Assembly (NCBI GenBank): GCA_937915765.1
Contig: CALGHE010000074.1
Span: 1 to 13,422, forward strand
DNA: 13,422 bases
From: an uncultured Bacteroidales bacterium
Lineage (GTDB): Bacteria > Bacteroidota > Bacteroidia > Bacteroidales > Paludibacteraceae
Reading direction: 5' to 3'
Shown one piece after another: positions 12,944 to 13,422 of this stretch. Within the stretch, counting starts at the first letter, position 1. Each line of letters begins with the position of its first letter. The position numbers and the translations under genes were made by a program. The notes beneath the pieces were generated by a model. That model searched no databases, was not told the origin of the DNA, and saw only the letters and a program-made list of their open reading frames with translations.

Positions 12944-13312
12944 TCACTTCATAAAGACAAAATAAACCGCAAGCACCAAACACACAAACGCGGCAATATG
13001 ATTCCACTGCAAAGCCTCGCCCTTAAAAACGATGGTCGAAAAAATTGTAAAGACCAAAAGCGTTATCACCTCCTGTATGATTTTCAGCTGCATCAGCGAG
13101 AAAGGCCCTCCATTGCCAATAAAGCCGATTCTGTTTGCTGGCACCTGAGCGCAATACTCAAACAGCGCCACGCCCCAACTAAAAAGAATAACACCGAAAA
13201 GCGGCCAGTCGCCAATTACCTTGGACTGCTGTAACTTAAGATGTCCGTACCATGCAAACGTCATAAAGACATTCGACACAACGAGAAGCAAAATAGTGTA
13301 AAAACCCTGCAT
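12944..13312 (-). CDS. DUF486 (DMT-type) small membrane protein
   Basis: A 122-residue integral membrane protein with four predicted helices (about 4-22, 36-54, 76-97, 103-120). The sequence SWGVALFEYCAQVPANRIGF followed by FSLMQLKIIQEVITLLVFTIFS is the signature I associate with DUF486, a short family related to the drug/metabolite transporter superfamily. Its size suggests that it works as a dimer, like other four-helix members. No substrate is known to me. It lies downstream of the tRNA-Lys terminator and about 97 bases upstream of the lipoprotein gene, which has its own promoter, so it is probably a separate unit. No hairpin terminator is visible after its stop. Confidence 0.88.
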   Translation of the reverse strand: MQGFYTILLLVVSNVFMTFAWYGHLKLQQSKVIGDWPLFGVILFSWGVALFEYCAQVPANRIGFIGNGGPFSLMQLKIIQEVITLLVFTIFSTIVFKGEALQWNHIAAFVCLVLAVYFVFMK

Positions 13313-13338
13313 ATAAAAAAAATATTAATTTAAGAAAA

Positions 13339-13366
13339 TAAAAAAAGCGGCCAATCTTGACCGCTT
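13339..13366 (-). terminator. Terminator after tRNA-Lys
   Basis: On the minus strand AAGCGGTC pairs with GGCCGCTT (8 bp, one T-G wobble) around AAGATT, followed by TTTTTT. It begins 5 bases after the tRNA 3' end. Confidence 0.92.
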
Positions 13367-13370
13367 CGAG

Positions 13371-13422
13371 TGAGCCAGCTGGGGCTCGAACCCAGGACCC
13401 CATCCTTAAAAGGGATGTGCTC
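13371..13422 (-). tRNA. tRNA-Lys (anticodon TTT), 3' part, cut by window edge
   Basis: On the minus strand the anticodon arm CATCC-CTTTTAA-GGATG gives anticodon TTT (13408-13410), reading lysine codons AAA/AAG. The T arm CTGGG-TTCGAGC-CCCAG and the acceptor strand CTGGCTC with discriminator A (13371) follow. No CCA is encoded, so it is added after transcription. The D arm and 5' acceptor strand lie beyond the window. Confidence 0.96.

Overview
The window looks like a chromosomal core segment of a Bacteroidota genome, most likely order Bacteroidales. The evidence is repeated matches to the Bacteroidota promoter (TTTG near -33, TAnnTTTG near -7), an almost complete lack of Shine-Dalgarno sequences, a lipoprotein with an acidic surface-export tail (CSKDDD), the long form of GDP-L-fucose synthase, and a tRNA gene without an encoded CCA. 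No phage, transposase, CRISPR array or defence system is visible.

Layout. (1) Positions 1-1657: the end of an ATP synthase operon, the 3' part of atpA followed by atpG and a terminator. (2) 1663-4089, minus strand: maf, then a B12-binding-type radical SAM protein 3 bases downstream, sharing the terminator region with atpG. (3) 4197-4910: trmD, divergent from maf, each with its own promoter in a 107-base gap. (4) 4979-6414, minus strand: a 116-residue protein of unknown function and an MscS-type channel. (5) 6415-6953: a 540-base gap with a 23-A homopolymer, a hairpin and promoter-like boxes. (6) 6954-7552, minus strand: rplU-rpmA (L21, L27) with a clear promoter, a structured leader and a terminator. 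(7) 7898-10093: gmd and fcl, the two-step route from GDP-mannose to GDP-L-fucose, with a hairpin between them and a strong terminator after. (8) 10391-10966: a solo TetR-family regulator. (9) 10967-11577: a 610-base gap that holds the most unusual structure here, two copies of an identical 34-bp AT-rich repeat, each next to a hairpin that reads as a minus-strand terminator. (10) 11578-13312, minus strand: a short-chain dehydrogenase, a probable surface lipoprotein and a small DUF486 membrane protein. (11) 13371-13422: the 3' part of tRNA-Lys(TTT), followed by a terminator.

The genes are mostly independent housekeeping units (energy, tRNA modification, nucleotide clean-up, ribosome, osmotic safety valve). 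gmd and fcl form one pathway that supplies fucose for surface glycans. I corrected five start codons that a longest-ORF reading places too far upstream (trmD, gmd, fcl, tetR, the dehydrogenase); for trmD the promoter itself, and for the dehydrogenase the upstream terminator, lies inside the false extension. I did not find a clearly new multi-gene system. The best candidate for something undescribed is the paired repeat-plus-hairpin arrangement at 11063-11462, which could be two related small RNAs.
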